64,000 nucleotides of DNA from Pseudomonas gingeri (GCF_013386165.1 NZ_JACAOS010000016.1:372001-436000); one strand, 5' to 3'. Positions 16,279 to 25,493 are shown, numbered from the stretch's first letter. Made by a program: numbers and translations. The notes: generated from the sequence alone by a model not told the origin.

Positions 16279-18420
16279 TTACACCCTGAACTGATTGATC
16301 AGGCGCCGCTGCTGCTCCGCCAGCTTGGTCAACTGCGCGCTGGCCGCACTTGACTCGTCGGCGCCGCCCGCCACTTCGTTGGCCACCTGGCCGATATTGA
16401 TCACATTGCGGTTGATGTCGTCGGCCACCGCACTCTGTTCTTCGGCCGCGCTGGCGATCTGGGTGTTCATGTCGTTGATCACCGACACCGCCTGGGTAAT
16501 GCTTTCCAGCGCCTGGGCCGCCTTGGCCGCGTGCTGCACGCTTTCGTCGGTCTTGGTCTGGCTGTCTTCCATGACCTTGACCACTTCGCGGGTGCCTTGC
16601 TGCAACTGCTGGATCATCGACTGGATTTCTTCCGTCGCCTTCTGGGTTTTCTGCGCCAGGTTGCGCACCTCGTCAGCCACCACCGCAAAACCACGCCCTT
16701 GCTCGCCGGCCCGGGCCGCTTCGATGGCGGCGTTGAGCGCCAGCAGGTTGGTCTGTTCGGCAATGCCACGAATGGCCGTGAGGATCGCGTTGATGTTCTC
16801 GCTGTCCTTGGCCAGGGTCTGCACTACGCTGACCGCTCGACCAATCTCCAGCGCCAGGGCGCCGATGGAGGTCGAGGTGTCCTTGACGATCCGCATCCCG
16901 TCGCTGGCAGCCATATCGGCATGGCTGGCCGCCTGGGCCGCTTGAGTGGCGTTGCGCGCCACGTCCTGGGCGGTGGCGGTCATTTCCTGCACGGCGGTGG
17001 CCACCTGGTCGATCTCGGCCATCTGCTTGTGCACGCCCTGGTTGGTGCGGATCGCGATGTCCGCGGTGTGTTCGGAGGAGTCGCTGACACTCTGCACCGA
17101 GGTCACCACCTGGCTGATCATCGCCTGCAACTTGATCAGGAAGGTGTTGAAACCCTTGGCGATCGAGCCCAGTTCGTCGGCGCGGTCGCTGGTCAGGCGA
17201 CGGGTCAGGTCGCCTTCGCCCTGGGCGATATCGTCGAGCATGGCGACCATCTGCTTGAGCGGACGGGCGATGCCGTGGCCCACCAGCCAGATCACCAGCA
17301 AACCGAGGCCGGCGATCACCAGGCCGACCATCGCCATGCCGAAGACATCGGCCTTGCGCTGGGTGTCCAGGTCGCCTTGCAGCTTGTGCAGGTCAGCCAT
17401 CACCGCGTTCAGCGGCAGTTGCATCATCAGGGTCCAGCGCGCGTCGGTCTGGCCGATGCCGAAGGGCAGGTAGAGCTCGATGACACCTTTGTCCTTGTCG
17501 ACGTTGTAGGTCACTTCGCCGCGATTGAGCTTGCCCATGGTCGCGACTTTGTCGGCGCCGAGCACGTCGCTGGCTTTTTCGCCGAATTTGCTCGAGTCCT
17601 TGGTGTAGGCCACCAGACGCCCGTTGGTGCCCACCAGCGCCATGTTGCCGGCGCCGCCATAGAGTTTCTGATTGGCGCCCAGCAGCATCTCCTGGATGAA
17701 GTTCACCGACAGGTCGGCGCCGACGATGCCCTGGAACGCACCGTTGAGCAGGATCGGCTCGATAAAGGAGGCGAGCATGACCATCTTGTCTCCGACCTTG
17801 TAGGGGGCCGGGTCGATCACGCAGGGCTTCCTGGTTTCCTTGGAACACAGGTAGTACTCGCTGGCGCGAATACCGGTGGAGAGCAGTTTCTGGTCATCCA
17901 CATCCACCAGGCTCGACTGGCCGAGCGTGCCGTCGTCATTACGGAACCACCAGGGCAGGAAGCGGCCGTCCTTGGGGTCGATGCCGGCGACCTTGGTGTC
18001 GACATAGGCGGCGTCGTTGTGGTCCAGGGCGTTCTTTTCCCAGCCGATGTAGGTGCCGAGAATCTTTGGGTTCTGCTGGACGTTTTCCTTGACCAGGCTG
18101 ATCAGTTGTTCGCGGCTGAGGCTCAAGGCGGGCTTGCCATCGGTGCCGGTGGTGCCGATCAAGGTGTTGATCCGCACCAGGCCACCGGCAATCAGCAGCG
18201 GTGCCTCGAGTTCGCGCTGGATCTGGCTGACCTGGGTGCGGGCCAGCGCATCCAGGCGCTGCTGGATCACCTGTTCGAATTGCTCCTGGGTGCGCTGTTG
18301 CACCATGTCCTGGGTCTTGGCTCCGGAAAACAGGGCGTAGACCACCAGGGCCCCGACCACGCTGAGAATGATCGCCCCGGCCAGGGCCGCGACGGAAAAC
18401 TGGATCGACTTGAATTTCAT
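16279..18420 (-). CDS. methyl-accepting chemotaxis protein with periplasmic double-Cache sensor
   Basis: A 713-residue chemoreceptor. I place the start at the ATG at 18420 (MKFKSIQFSV) with GGAG six bases upstream; an in-frame ATG at 18483 would add a hydrophilic tail before the membrane segment. The order is: transmembrane segment ~10-32, periplasmic double-Cache domain ~40-350 with the GWEKN and WFRND segments, second transmembrane segment ~375-395, HAMP ~395-450, and a cytoplasmic signalling domain with the hairpin EQTNLLALNAAIEAARAGEQ. The C-terminus lacks an obvious CheR-tethering pentapeptide. Its neighbours match those of P. aeruginosa PA4633 (PctD, a choline/acetylcholine receptor), so a quaternary-amine ligand is a reasonable guess. 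Confidence 0.9.
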   Translation of the reverse strand: MKFKSIQFSVAALAGAIILSVVGALVVYALFSGAKTQDMVQQRTQEQFEQVIQQRLDALARTQVSQIQRELEAPLLIAGGLVRINTLIGTTGTDGKPALSLSREQLISLVKENVQQNPKILGTYIGWEKNALDHNDAAYVDTKVAGIDPKDGRFLPWWFRNDDGTLGQSSLVDVDDQKLLSTGIRASEYYLCSKETRKPCVIDPAPYKVGDKMVMLASFIEPILLNGAFQGIVGADLSVNFIQEMLLGANQKLYGGAGNMALVGTNGRLVAYTKDSSKFGEKASDVLGADKVATMGKLNRGEVTYNVDKDKGVIELYLPFGIGQTDARWTLMMQLPLNAVMADLHKLQGDLDTQRKADVFGMAMVGLVIAGLGLLVIWLVGHGIARPLKQMVAMLDDIAQGEGDLTRRLTSDRADELGSIAKGFNTFLIKLQAMISQVVTSVQSVSDSSEHTADIAIRTNQGVHKQMAEIDQVATAVQEMTATAQDVARNATQAAQAASHADMAASDGMRIVKDTSTSIGALALEIGRAVSVVQTLAKDSENINAILTAIRGIAEQTNLLALNAAIEAARAGEQGRGFAVVADEVRNLAQKTQKATEEIQSMIQQLQQGTREVVKVMEDSQTKTDESVQHAAKAAQALESITQAVSVINDMNTQIASAAEEQSAVADDINRNVINIGQVANEVAGGADESSAASAQLTKLAEQQRRLINQFRV

Positions 18421-18696
18421 GGGGGCTCCGGACGCAACGGATGGCATCTGCCAATGGCTATCGGCTGGAGTTTTGGCGGTCATGAGGGGCGGCTGACGAA
18501 ATGACTGTCATGGATGCGTCCAGGTCGCAAATGGACAGGTGCACCGGCATTGCCGGCCGTGGCCTGGACGGGTTTATGAATTTTTTCCTACTGGAAAGAC
18601 CTTATGTATCTGAAAATTATGTGTTGTGTGTGGTTTGTATCTGTTTCGGATACAGTTTTGCGCCTAGGATAAGTGCAGTTTTCAGGGAGAGTGTTC

Positions 18697-19515
18697 ATGG
18701 CTAGAGCTTGGGTGTTGTGTGCGTTGAGCGCGGGTTTGCTGCTGGGCGGATGCCAGGCCGTGAATACCACCAGCGCGGGGGCGGTCGGGGTTGAGCGCAA
18801 GCAATACATGTTCAGCCTGTTGTCGAGCCAGCAGGTCGACCAGATGTACGCGCAGTCGTACCAGAAAACCCTGGGCGAGGCGGGTGGCAAGGGCGTGCTG
18901 GACAAGACCAGCAGCAATGCCAAGCGGGTCCAGGCGATTGCCAGGCGTTTGATTGCCCAGGCGCCGACGTTTCGTCCGGACTCGGCGCAATGGCAGTGGG
19001 AGGTCAATCTGATCAAGAGTGACGAGCTCAATGCCAACTGCGGTCCTGGCGGCAAGATCATCGTTTATAGCGGCTTGATCGATCAGTTGAAGCTGAGCGA
19101 CGACGAGATCGCCGCGGTGATGGGGCATGAAATCGCCCACGCCTTGCGCGAGCACGGGCGTGAAGCGATGTCCAAGGCCTATGGGATCGAGATGGCGAAG
19201 CAGGGCGCGGGTGCCTTGTTCGGCCTGGGGCAGGACAGCCTGGCGCTGGCCGATACCGTGGCCAACTATGGCATGACCTTGCCCAACAGCCGGGACAATG
19301 AGAACGAGGCGGACCTGATTGGCCTGGAGCTGTCGGCCCGCGCCGGCTACAACCCGAACGCGGCCATCAGTCTGTGGAACAAGATGAGCAAGGCGTCTGA
19401 GGGCGCGCCGCCGGAATTCATGAGTACCCACCCGGCGTCCGGCAGTCGGATTGCCTCGTTGCAGGCGGCGATTCCGAAGGTGATGCCGTTGTATCAGCAG
19501 GCCCGCAAGTCCTGA
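18697..19515 (+). CDS. M48-family metallopeptidase lipoprotein
   Basis: A 272-residue predicted lipoprotein peptidase. The start ATG at 18697 gives a signal peptide with lipobox LLGGC at about residues 15-19; a longer in-frame start at 18673 is less likely. The zinc motif HEIAH in VMGHEIAHALREHGRE and the third ligand Glu in NENEADLIGLEL are intact, as is the late ALSLW-like segment AISLWNKM and STHPASGSRI. It resembles the LoiP/YcaL type, which acts at the outer-membrane periplasmic face in protein quality control. It is divergent from the chemoreceptor gene, a neighbour pair also found in P. aeruginosa. Confidence 0.88.
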   Translation: MARAWVLCALSAGLLLGGCQAVNTTSAGAVGVERKQYMFSLLSSQQVDQMYAQSYQKTLGEAGGKGVLDKTSSNAKRVQAIARRLIAQAPTFRPDSAQWQWEVNLIKSDELNANCGPGGKIIVYSGLIDQLKLSDDEIAAVMGHEIAHALREHGREAMSKAYGIEMAKQGAGALFGLGQDSLALADTVANYGMTLPNSRDNENEADLIGLELSARAGYNPNAAISLWNKMSKASEGAPPEFMSTHPASGSRIASLQAAIPKVMPLYQQARKS

Positions 19516-19554
19516 AACCCTCTGCCGTCTCCTGCTCTCTGTAGGCGAGAGCTT

Positions 19555-19685
19555 GTGGCGAGCGGGCTTGCCCGCGCTGGGGCGCGAAGCGCCCCTAAAA
19601 CCTGAGAATTCGTTCTGCCTGACGCAGCGAGGTGTCCGGTTTTACGACTGCTGCGCAGCCGAGCGCGGGCAAGCCCGCTCGCCAC
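19555..19685. repeat. REPIN (paired inverted REP elements)
   Basis: The outer arms are identical to those of the element at 10131-10262, while the inner hairpins differ (GGGGCGCGAAGCGCCCC on the left, CTGCTGCGCAGCCGAG on the right). It lies between convergent genes. Confidence 0.85.
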
Positions 19686-19731
19686 ACAAGCCCGTTCGCC
19701 ATGCACGTCCGCTCACCACAGGGGCAGCGTG

Positions 19732-20316
19732 TCAGACCCAGCCGCTGCTCTGCATCGCCTTGTACACCGCGACCACCGCGAGAATGAAGAACGCTGTCGC
19801 CGCCAGGCGTCGGATCAGGGTCAGTGGCAGTTTGTCGGCCGCGAAGTTACCCGCCAATACCACCGGCACGTTGGCAATCAACATGCCCAGGGTGGTGCCG
19901 ATGATCACCAGCCACAGCTCCGGATATTGCGCCGCCAGCATCACCGTGGCGATCTGGGTCTTGTCACCGATTTCCGCAAGGAAGAACGCGATCAGGGTGG
20001 TCAGGAACGGGCCGAATTTGCGCGCCGTGGTGGCTTCGTCATCGTCCATCTTGTCCGGCACCAGGGTCCACAGGGCGGTGGCGGTAAAGCTCGCCGCCAG
20101 GATCCAGTGCAACACCGCATCGGAGAAGAAACTGCCGAACCAGGCTCCCACCGCACCGGCGGCCGCATGGTTGGCCAGGGTGGCCGCGACGATACCGGCA
20201 ATGATCGGCCAGGGTTTGCGAAAGCGAGCCGCCAGAATGAGCGCGAGCAGCTGCGTCTTGTCACCGATTTCGGCCAAGGCAACGATTGCAGTGGGGACGA
20301 GCAGAGAATCCAGCAT
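19732..20316 (-). CDS. TMEM165/GDT1-family manganese exporter
   Basis: A 194-residue inner-membrane protein with about six hydrophobic segments in two similar halves. Each half carries the family's ion-binding motif: EIGDKTQLLALILAARF near residue 16 and EIGDKTQIATVMLAAQY near 113. Bacterial members such as Vibrio MneA export Mn2+. The leader upstream contains a yybP-ykoY manganese riboswitch, which independently supports a manganese role. AGGAAA lies directly before the ATG at 20316. A REPIN lies downstream. Confidence 0.9.
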   Translation of the reverse strand: MLDSLLVPTAIVALAEIGDKTQLLALILAARFRKPWPIIAGIVAATLANHAAAGAVGAWFGSFFSDAVLHWILAASFTATALWTLVPDKMDDDEATTARKFGPFLTTLIAFFLAEIGDKTQIATVMLAAQYPELWLVIIGTTLGMLIANVPVVLAGNFAADKLPLTLIRRLAATAFFILAVVAVYKAMQSSGWV

Positions 20317-20330
20317 CAGGTTTTCCTAAG

Positions 20331-20520
20331 GGGCGGGTCGACACGGCTATGACACGTACAGCCTTCCCGCCCCGGGTAAGGTGTTCGTGTCATAGGTCTT
20401 GTCAAACCCTGGGTCCGTCTGTGCGGACCGTGGGTCGCATGCGCCATGGTCTGTTGACCAAGTATGTTGACGCATGCCGGACGAGCGTGGCGCTCGTGGG
20501 AGACTACTCCCCTAGGACGG
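20331..20520 (-). promoter_or_regulatory. yybP-ykoY (manganese) riboswitch leader
   Basis: Read on the minus strand, the leader of the manganese exporter gene has the two conserved elements of this class: CCTAGGGGAGTAG (near 20517-20504) and CGTCAACATACT (20472-20461). UAGG at the left can pair with CCTA near 20394-20391 to close P1. The 3' part holds two mutually exclusive stems: CTATGACACG (20396-20387) with CGTGTCATAG (20356-20347), and GGGGCGGG (20373-20366) with CCCGCCCC (20338-20331), which ends four bases before the AGGAAA ribosome site. Mn2+ binding presumably selects between them. In known cases Mn2+ turns the exporter gene on. Confidence 0.85.
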
Positions 20521-20564
20521 AGCGGATTCTGCCTAGGCAAAATCCATTGCGCAAGCCTTCTTTT

Positions 20565-21563
20565 TCAACCGCGCTTGGCGCTGTAGATCCGAAAGCCTTG
20601 TCCTTCGGCCTTGGTCACGCAGCGCCCCAGATGCTCTTCGATCAAGGGTTGGTAGCGCAGGAAGCTGTTCGCCACCAAGCGGAGTTCGCCGCCGTTTTTC
20701 AGATGTTTGGCCGCTTTTCGCAGCAAGTTTTCCGTCGCCAGGTAATCGGTGTGAACCCCGACGTGGAACGGCGGGTTGCTCAGAATTGCACTCAGACCCA
20801 TGGGCGCGGCATCGATGCCATCACCGGTCAGCACTTCGCCTTCCAGACCATTGGCGGCCAGGGTCAGGCGACTGCTGGCGGTCGCGAACGCATCGACGTC
20901 GAGCAGGATCACGTGATTGTGCGGGTAGCGTCGTTTCACGGCCGCGCCGAGTACCCCGGCTCCGCAGCCGAAGTCCAGCAGGTTGCCGCTCGGCAGCTTG
21001 TCCAGGTGCTCCAGCAGCAGGGCGCTGCCGCGATCCAGGCGGCCGTGGCTGAACACCCCGGGCAGGCTGACCACCTTGAGCGGTCCCTCGGCCAGGTCCA
21101 GTTCGTAGTGGCGGGCCAGGCTTTCCAGCGGCTGGGCGACCGGGGCCTCGGCCACGGTGACCTGCCACAACTGGCAATGCCGGGCGCTGTCGAGCTTGCG
21201 CGGCTTGCCGAAAGGGTTGAGCTGCTTGGCCGCGCCTTCGATACCGCTGCGTTTTTCACCGACCAGAAACACCTCGCCGCCAGGCAGGCGCGAGGCGACG
21301 GCGTTGAGCAGGTAGTCGGTCAGGTCCTTGGATTTGGGCAGGAACACCACGGCGCTGTCGAACGGGATCTCGGGGATATTCACGCCAAAATGGCTGCGGC
21401 CTTCGAAGCGCGCCTCGAGTGTCGTCTGATCGCCGGCGTGCCAGCACCAGCCATGGGCGTTGGGCAGACGTCCGAGCAAATCATCGGCGGGCAGTCCGGC
21501 CAGCAACAGCTTGCCCTGGAAATATTCGGCCTGACGAAGCAGTACTTCACTGCGCGGATCCAT
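20565..21563 (-). CDS. rsmC: 16S rRNA (guanine1207-N2)-methyltransferase
   Basis: A 332-residue protein of the RsmC/RsmD-like class. It has a degenerate N-terminal methyltransferase-like half and an active C-terminal half with the SAM-binding motif LLDFGCGAGVLGAAV at about residue 195 and the catalytic NPPFHVG at about 263. RsmC methylates G1207 of 16S rRNA on the 30S subunit. The ATG at 21563 follows a GGAGCAG site. It reads toward the riboswitch-controlled exporter but is probably a separate unit. Confidence 0.92.
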   Translation of the reverse strand: MDPRSEVLLRQAEYFQGKLLLAGLPADDLLGRLPNAHGWCWHAGDQTTLEARFEGRSHFGVNIPEIPFDSAVVFLPKSKDLTDYLLNAVASRLPGGEVFLVGEKRSGIEGAAKQLNPFGKPRKLDSARHCQLWQVTVAEAPVAQPLESLARHYELDLAEGPLKVVSLPGVFSHGRLDRGSALLLEHLDKLPSGNLLDFGCGAGVLGAAVKRRYPHNHVILLDVDAFATASSRLTLAANGLEGEVLTGDGIDAAPMGLSAILSNPPFHVGVHTDYLATENLLRKAAKHLKNGGELRLVANSFLRYQPLIEEHLGRCVTKAEGQGFRIYSAKRG

Positions 21564-21596
21564 GGTCTGCTCCCTGAAAAAAAGTGCCGCAGTCTA

Positions 21597-22562
21597 TCAA
21601 CTGACAACCCGCAACGCTGCTCCGTTGAAGAATCCCAGGGCGTTTTCCGCCAATTGCCCGACGATCCGTTGCCGGGCTTCGCGGCTGCCCCAGGCGTTAT
21701 GCGGAGTGACGATCAGACGCGGAATGTCACCGGTCAGCAAGGGATTGCCGTTGGTCGGGGGTTCGACGCTCAGCACATCGGTGGCGGCCCCGCCCAGATG
21801 GCCGCTGCGCAGGGCATCGGCCAGGGCTCGTTCGTCGATCAGGCCGCCGCGGGCAGTGTTGACCACGAAGGCCCCGGGCTTGAGCTGGGCGAGTTCGGCG
21901 GCGCCGATAAAGTGGCGAGTGTATTCGTTGAGCGGGCAATGCAGGGTGAGCGCGTCGACCTGTGGGAGTAGTTGCTCCAGCGGCACGCGATCGGCACGGG
22001 CCGGGCGACCGGGAATCTGCCCGAGCAACACGCGCATGCCGAAGGCTTCGGCGAGTCTTGCAACCGCGCCGCCGAGTTCCCCGTGGCCGAGCAGGCCGAG
22101 GGTTTTGCCTTCCAGCTCGACAATCGGGAAGTCCAGCAGGCAGAACTGTTTGGCCTGTTGCCAGCGGCCTTCGCCTACGGCTTTCTGGTAATCGCTCAGG
22201 CGCGTGGCCAGGGCCAGCAGCAGCATCAGTGTGTGCTGGGCCACCGACGGCGTGCCGTAGCCCTGGCAGTTGCAGACGGTAATGCCTTGGGCGCGAGCCG
22301 CAGCAAGGTCGACATTGTTGGTGCCGGTGGCGCTGATCAGGATCAGCTTCAACTCCGGGCAGGCGGCCAGGGTTTCGGCGCTCAGGGGAACCTTGTTGCT
22401 GATGACGACGCTGGCGCCTTGCAGATGTTCGACGACCGTTTCCGGCGTGCTCGTGGCACACAGCCGCAACTCATCGAAGCAGGCTCGCAGCGGATCGAGA
22501 TCCAGATCGCCGAGATCGAGGGAAGGGTGATCGAGGAATACCGCGCGGCGAACGTTGCTCAT
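21597..22562 (-). CDS. D-2-hydroxyacid dehydrogenase (glycerate/hydroxypyruvate reductase-like)
   Basis: A 321-residue NAD(P)-dependent dehydrogenase. The start ATG at 22562 is chosen over an in-frame start at 22619 because it gives the usual N-terminus. The dinucleotide motif is GLLGHGELGG at about residue 146; the catalytic Arg lies in VNTARGGLIDE, the Glu in DVLSVEPP and the His in VTPHNAWGS. ATGTNNVDL near residue 75 and the overall length fit the hydroxypyruvate/glycerate reductase branch. It lies 33 bp upstream of rsmC on the same strand and may be co-transcribed. The precise substrate is not fixed by sequence. Confidence 0.85.
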   Translation of the reverse strand: MSNVRRAVFLDHPSLDLGDLDLDPLRACFDELRLCATSTPETVVEHLQGASVVISNKVPLSAETLAACPELKLILISATGTNNVDLAAARAQGITVCNCQGYGTPSVAQHTLMLLLALATRLSDYQKAVGEGRWQQAKQFCLLDFPIVELEGKTLGLLGHGELGGAVARLAEAFGMRVLLGQIPGRPARADRVPLEQLLPQVDALTLHCPLNEYTRHFIGAAELAQLKPGAFVVNTARGGLIDERALADALRSGHLGGAATDVLSVEPPTNGNPLLTGDIPRLIVTPHNAWGSREARQRIVGQLAENALGFFNGAALRVVS

Positions 22563-22645
22563 CAACTGTACCTTTTTTGCTGTCGGGTGAAGGCGTAAGG
22601 TGGCGAGCCTAACAGACATATTCAGTTACTGAGGAGCCCATCACC

Positions 22646-23281
22646 GTGTCCATCTACCTGACGGAATTCCTGACCGTTGCCTTGATTCACCTGCTGGCGG
22701 TGGCCAGTCCCGGCCCGGACTTTGCCGTGGTGGTGCGCGAGAGCGTGACCCATGGTCGACGTGCCGGCACCTGGACCGCGCTGGGCGTCGGTACGGCGAT
22801 TTTCCTGCACGTGGGCTACTCGCTGCTGGGTATCGGACTGATCGTGTCGCAATCGATCGTGCTGTTCAATGCCTTGAAATGGCTGGCGGCGGCGTACTTG
22901 CTGTACATCGGCTTCAAGGCCATCCGTGCCAAGCCGGCGGCACCTGCGACCGACGACCTGGCCTTGCAGGTGGGCGAGCGCACCGCTCGCGGCGCCTTCA
23001 CCGCAGGTTTCGTGACCAACGGCCTGAACCCCAAGGCCACGCTGTTTTTCCTCTCGCTGTTCACCGTGGTGATCAGCCCGCACACGCCCTTGCTGGTCCA
23101 GGCCGGCTACGGCGTTTACCTGGCGCTGGCCACGGCGCTATGGTTCTGCCTGGTCGCTATGCTGTTCAGCCAGGAGCGTGTGCGCGCCGGTTTCGCCCGC
23201 ATGGGCCACTGGTTCGACCGGACCATGGGCGCGGTGCTGATTGCCATCGGGGTGAAGCTGGCGTTCACCGAGATGCATTGA
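22646..23281 (+). CDS. LysE/RhtB-family amino-acid exporter
   Basis: A 211-residue six-helix exporter starting with GTG at 22646 behind GAGGAG. The N-terminal signature VASPGPDFAVVVRESVTHGRR and the later GFVTNGLNPKATLFFLSLF are typical. It is a second, distinct LysE paralogue compared with the one at 6778-7395. Its stop overlaps the convergent AraC regulator's 3' end by 17 bp. It is divergent from the hydroxyacid dehydrogenase gene. The substrate is unknown. Confidence 0.88.
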   Translation: MSIYLTEFLTVALIHLLAVASPGPDFAVVVRESVTHGRRAGTWTALGVGTAIFLHVGYSLLGIGLIVSQSIVLFNALKWLAAAYLLYIGFKAIRAKPAAPATDDLALQVGERTARGAFTAGFVTNGLNPKATLFFLSLFTVVISPHTPLLVQAGYGVYLALATALWFCLVAMLFSQERVRAGFARMGHWFDRTMGAVLIAIGVKLAFTEMH

Positions 23282-24038
23282 TGGCACTGAACTGATTCAA
23301 GGCATTCAGGTAGTCCCGCGGGTTGTCCCCGAGCAGGCGGCGAAACATCGAACTGAAGGCCCGGGCGCTGCCATAGCCCAACACCTTGGCCACGTGCTGC
23401 ACGCTGTCCCCGGCGATCAGGCGTGGCAAGGCCTCCATCAGGCGTAGCTGCTGGCGCCAGGCATTGAAGTTCATCTGCACTTGCTGCTGGAACAAGCGCG
23501 CCAGGGTCCGGGTACTGGCGCCGACCTGTTGGGCCCAGTCCTCCAGGCTATTGGGGTGATCCGGGGTTGCCAGCAAGGCCAGGCAGATCCGTTGCAGGCG
23601 CCGGTCCGTCGGCATCGGGATGTGCAGCGGGAGGTTCTCCAGGGCGGCCAGCTCCTCCAGCATCAGTTGCTGGATCAGCGGGTTTTGCGCCTGTTCCGGC
23701 CCTTGCACCGCGCGCACGATCAATTCCCGCAGCAAGGGCGTCACCGCCAGCACACAGCAACTCTGCAGGTTGGCCGGCGAATATTCGGCGGCGACAAATA
23801 ACGACCGCATGCGCACCGCGCCGCTCATGAAAATCTCATGCTCGACCCAGGGCGGAATCCATACGGCACGGGTCGGCGGGATGATCCACGCGCCTTTGGC
23901 GGTGACCAGGCGCATGACCCCACACACGGCATAGAGCAACTGCGCTTCCTGATGGACGTGCAGCTCCTGATGCGCGCCATCGACGTAATCACGGAGGTAG
24001 GCGCTGATCGGTCCGTGCAGGAAATGGCTGATTAACAT
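23265..24038 (-). CDS. AraC-family regulator with N-terminal cupin
   Basis: A 257-residue regulator, taking the ATG at 24038. An in-frame start at 24125 would extend almost to the divergent MFS gene and adds residues unlike the family. The N-terminal part has the cupin-type sensor (HVHQEAQLLYAVCGVMRLV, PPTRAVWIPPWVEHEI) and the C-terminal part two helix-turn-helix motifs (LEDWAQQVGASTRTLARLF and VAKVLGYGSARAFSSMFRRL). It is divergent from the MFS transporter gene with ~107 bp between, and its likely job is to control that transporter in response to its substrate. Confidence 0.85.
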   Translation of the reverse strand: MLISHFLHGPISAYLRDYVDGAHQELHVHQEAQLLYAVCGVMRLVTAKGAWIIPPTRAVWIPPWVEHEIFMSGAVRMRSLFVAAEYSPANLQSCCVLAVTPLLRELIVRAVQGPEQAQNPLIQQLMLEELAALENLPLHIPMPTDRRLQRICLALLATPDHPNSLEDWAQQVGASTRTLARLFQQQVQMNFNAWRQQLRLMEALPRLIAGDSVQHVAKVLGYGSARAFSSMFRRLLGDNPRDYLNALNQFSAINASR

Positions 24039-24144
24039 GTCCGATTTCACGAGTCTGTCTGGTTTGATGAGTTTGTTGGCAGAAATGCATTTTGTCGCCA
24101 ACTTAGCATAACGGACCGATAACAATCCTGACGTGTGTGCCGCG

Positions 24145-25329
24145 ATGAACCAACCCCGAAACGTAATTCGCTACATCAATGCCGCCCATGTGATCGACCA
24201 CATGTTCATGCTGATTTTCCCCGCCGCCGTACTCGGCATGGGCCAGGCCTTCGGCCTCGACTTCGCGCAGATGATCGGCCTGTCCCTGGGTGGCTTCATT
24301 GCCTTCGGCGCCTGCTCGCTGCCGGCTGGCTGGCTGGGGGATCACTGGAGTCGGCGGAGCATGATGCTTTTGTTCTTCTTCGGGATCGGCGGCGCCTCGA
24401 TTTTTACCGGCCTGAGCAGCAGCGCGCCGATGTTGACCCTGGGACTGACCCTGGTCGGCGTTTTCGCTGCGATCTATCACCCGGTGGGCACGGCGATGCT
24501 GGTCAGCTATGCGCAGAACCGCGGGCGTGAAATCGGCGTCAACGGCATGTGGGGCAACCTTGGCGTGGCATTTTCGGCGCTGGTCACCGGCTTTCTGGTG
24601 GCGCAGTTCGGCTGGCGCTCGGCGTTTATCCTGCCGGGAGCGGTGTCGATTGTGCTCGGGGTGCTGTTCGCCTTGCAGGTGCGCGAAGAACCGATCCCGC
24701 AGCAGCCCCATGTGAAACTGCGCAACGCCAGCGGCCAGCAGATCTCCATGATCATGGTGTTCAGCGTGCTGGCGCTGGTGACGGCCACCGGCGGGGTGGT
24801 GTTCAACGCCACCACCATGACCTACCCGAAGCTGTTCCAGGAGCGCTTGCATGAATGGCTCGCCTCGCCGCAGTTGCTCGGTGTGATCGTCAGCCTGGCC
24901 TACGCCTTTGGTGCGGTGGCGCAGTTGAGCATCGGGCGGATGCTCGACCGCATGAGCCTGAAGTGGCCTTTCGTGGTGCTGACCCTGTGCCAGGCGCCGT
25001 TGTTGTTGGGCCTGGCCTACGTCGACGGCCTGTCGGTCATGGTCTTGGGCGCGGCGTTGATGTTCGTGGTGTTCGGCCAGGTGACGGTGAATGACGCGAT
25101 GGTCGCCAATTTTGTCGCGCCACAGTGGCAATCCCGGGTCTTTGCCTTGCGTTACTGCCTGTCGTTCGGGGCCAGCGCGACGGCCATTCCGTTGATCGCC
25201 TTTGTCGAGCCGCGCCAGGGTTTTGCCGGTCTGTACCTGATCCTCGCGGGCTTTGCCACGCTGACCTTTGTCGCCGCGCTGGTGTTCCCGCGCACCCCGG
25301 CCCAGCAGCCGGCGGGGCAGCCGGCCTGA
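24145..25329 (+). CDS. MFS transporter
   Basis: A 394-residue permease with about twelve hydrophobic segments. The start ATG at 24145 is preferred over a GTG four codons upstream. The segments YINAAHVIDHMFMLIFPAAV and LPAGWLGDHWSRRSMM belong to the MFS efflux-type branch; the A-motif-like loop GWLGDHWSRR is present. The divergent AraC gene suggests substrate-induced expression. Importer and exporter cannot be told apart; drug or sugar export is the more usual annotation for this subgroup. Confidence 0.82.
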   Translation: MNQPRNVIRYINAAHVIDHMFMLIFPAAVLGMGQAFGLDFAQMIGLSLGGFIAFGACSLPAGWLGDHWSRRSMMLLFFFGIGGASIFTGLSSSAPMLTLGLTLVGVFAAIYHPVGTAMLVSYAQNRGREIGVNGMWGNLGVAFSALVTGFLVAQFGWRSAFILPGAVSIVLGVLFALQVREEPIPQQPHVKLRNASGQQISMIMVFSVLALVTATGGVVFNATTMTYPKLFQERLHEWLASPQLLGVIVSLAYAFGAVAQLSIGRMLDRMSLKWPFVVLTLCQAPLLLGLAYVDGLSVMVLGAALMFVVFGQVTVNDAMVANFVAPQWQSRVFALRYCLSFGASATAIPLIAFVEPRQGFAGLYLILAGFATLTFVAALVFPRTPAQQPAGQPA

Positions 25330-25394
25330 GGCTTGATGGCGCCGAAGTTGACTAACAGAACTAGCCACACAGGCGACTAAGACTCACGTTCGTC

Positions 25395-25444
25395 TGCAAA
25401 TCATTCCTTTGGGTGATTTAGTGAGTGCGCGACGGCTCTAGAGT
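25395..25444 (+). promoter_or_regulatory. promoter element shared with the DUF1302 gene (copy 1)
   Basis: TGCAAATCA at 25395-25403 is followed by further matches (GAT and AG about 20-26 bases in) and, 44 bases from its start, by a -10-like TAGAGT at 25439-25444. The same motif with the same 44-base spacing lies at 27315-27364. It is ~50 bp upstream of the acyl-CoA synthetase start. Confidence 0.6.
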
Positions 25445-25493
25445 GCATATCTTTAGCCTCGACCCGACCGTGCAGACAGACCAAGGAAGCTCC

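Noticed and set aside
16531..18504. A 657-codon open frame opposite the chemoreceptor
   Set aside because: The chemoreceptor's domains are clear; the reverse frame is His/Gly/Leu-rich low-complexity typical of antisense shadows in GC-rich DNA.
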